This document shows, one piece after another, positions 62,710 to 64,000 of a DNA stretch of 64,000 bases. Below the pieces are notes generated by a model. The model made no database searches and was not told the DNA's origin. It was given only the letters and a program-made list of their open reading frames with translations. Made by a program: the position numbers and the translations under genes. Positions within the stretch are counted from its first letter, which is position 1. Every line of letters begins with the position of its first letter. Origin of the DNA: Adineta vaga (lineage: Eukaryota > Rotifera); the NCBI GenBank assembly GCA_021613535.1, contig CP075497.1:4526001-4590000 (forward strand). Direction: 5' to 3'.

Positions 62710-64000
62710 TTATGATGAACGTTGTTGTAAAGCATTTGCTTCGAGACTTGCTAATTCTTCTTGTGTCATTTCGTGTTGTTTATTAAGTTCAGCAATTTGT
62801 TGAACAAGAAGAAGACGTTCTTGTAAGATTTTTTCTAAGATTGTTTCATTCTACATAATGAAAAAAGAACTAATGAATATTTACATCAAAAGAAAAGACA
62901 AACATACATTTGAAGCTGTTGTTGTTAGACTATTTGATGCACCTGTTAAACCATTATTAGTTGCATTTCGTAACATACTCGTTGTTGAATTACTTTTCGG
63001 AAGACCTGATTCAAATAAATCATAGGATGATGGTAAATCAATTGGACTTATCATTGATGAACGTGATTCTTGTTCAAGGATTCGTCGTTGAGGAATTTGT
63101 CGAGAAAAATCATGGGTATGATTATCATTTGTTGAAATAGCTGAACCTGGTCGAGAATATTTGTTTGATATCTCATTTGATTCACTATATGTCGAATAAC
63201 GATATTGATTCATATCTGTTGGTGTCGCTATAACAAAAGAAAAGGCATTGAAATATAAATATATTAAATAAAAGAAACGTAACAAACCTGTATTCATCCG
63301 TTGAGTATAGCTGAGTAATTCATCGGTCGAAATGATTTTTGTTCGTTGTGGTTGAGAATTGTTATTATTTGTATTTGAGAAATGTTGTCTTGGTTCAGCT
63401 ATTTGATGTTCGATTCGATCTCGTTGTGTACGAGCTGAATTCATCGGTGTTGGTTGAGAAATCGAATTATTTGTTGTTTTCTTTGTAGAAATTATTTCAT
63501 TATTAACAAGTTGACAAACAGTTTGCATCATTGTTTGTAACATTGATATTTGATTTTCGATTTTTTGTTGAAAATCTAATTGAGCTTTGATAACAACTGA
63601 AAGTTGATCTTTAAGAATATTTGTATCTTGATTTGCTTGTTGACCTTTCGTACTAAGTGCACACTTAAATGAATGGAAAAAAAATAAAATCATATAAATA
63701 AAAGAAGAATTTTTTTGTTTTTACCTGTTTAACATGACCTGTTAATGAAATGAGAGCAGTGAGAAGAGCTGTACTACAAGTATTTGCTTGATTATGTAAT
63801 GATGAATTCGTTTTCTCGGATTTGAATCCTGTTATAGTTTCTAAATCATTTAATTCATAAGATAAACGATCAAGTAACTAAATAAATCAAAGGGTATGTT
63901 TTTTAGTGTCTAACAGAGAACAAAATTGACATACCGTTTTCAATTGATTTGTCGATGAAGTATTGTTAGTCAAGTCTGTTGGAGTAGTAGTTTTACCAAT
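62710..64000 (-). CDS. C-terminal part of a coiled-coil protein, partial
   Basis: The 5' end lies beyond the window. Visible exons, 3' to 5', are 62710-62850, 62908-63227, 63288-63663, 63725-63877 and 63935 to the edge, giving 351 residues in one consistent frame. Features: a helical stretch LLDRLSYELNDLETITGFKS, STALLTALISLTGHVKQ, a coiled coil (KDQLSVVIKAQLDFQQKIEN then QISMLQTMMQTV), a long Ser/Asn/Gln-rich disordered region, and a terminal coiled coil (ETILEKILQERLLLVQQIAE). The arrangement suggests a centrosomal or cytoskeletal protein; I cannot name the family. The stop is TAA at 62710-62712. Confidence 0.

Overview
The window is about 64 kb of AT-rich animal nuclear DNA. Every recognisable gene is metazoan: laminin gamma, KCNQ channel, GABA-type SLC6 transporter, kinesin light chain, BSX homeobox, DAXX, SETDB1, ERK7/MAPK15 and a MFHAS1-type ROCO protein. 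Most introns are 45-75 bp. A bacterial-type D-aminoacylase gene carrying one short intron sits among them, and orphan GPCRs plus a degenerate multi-pass membrane-protein family are present. Taken together this fits a bdelloid rotifer; that placement is inference. Exon models were built by eye from GT-AG junctions. Every complete multi-exon model has a total length divisible by three.

Layout. 1-2.0 kb: decayed tandem copies of a membrane-protein family. 2.2-5.8 kb: three U2 snRNA genes, each with a palindromic element about 160 bp upstream; two cassettes form an inverted repeat. 5.8-8.4 kb: no genes. 8.4-15.3 kb, all plus strand: GABA-type SLC6 transporter, kinesin light chain, kelch-repeat protein. 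15.5-18.2 kb minus: MAPK15. 18.7-20.6 kb plus: KCNQ channel. 20.7-21.2 kb minus: small coiled-coil protein. 21.8-22.7 kb plus: centrin-like EF-hand protein. 23.1-24.8 kb minus: peptide GPCR. 24.8-31.2 kb: a 6.4 kb gene-free stretch.

31.2-37.6 kb minus: laminin gamma in 24 coding exons. 38.3-42.6 kb minus: LRR-Roc-COR protein. 43.2-44.1 kb minus: Cys-rich, probably GPI-anchored orphan. 44.5-46.8 kb minus: SETDB1-like H3K9 methyltransferase. 47.7-48.7 kb plus: orphan GPCR. 49.0-50.5 kb minus: D-aminoacylase. 50.6-52.7 kb minus: DAXX. 53.8-55.9 kb plus: PSMD3. 56.1-59.0 kb plus: PI4KB. 59.5-60.0 kb plus: small secreted protein. 60.4-61.5 kb minus: BSX homeobox. 62.7 kb to the end, minus: C-terminal part of a coiled-coil protein running off the window.

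The genes are mostly unrelated single-copy housekeeping, signalling and ciliary genes, so no operon logic applies. Two groupings may matter. The U2 cassettes look like a unit duplicated together with its palindrome. SETDB1 and DAXX, which act in the same heterochromatin pathway in other animals, lie within 8.2 kb of each other on the same strand.
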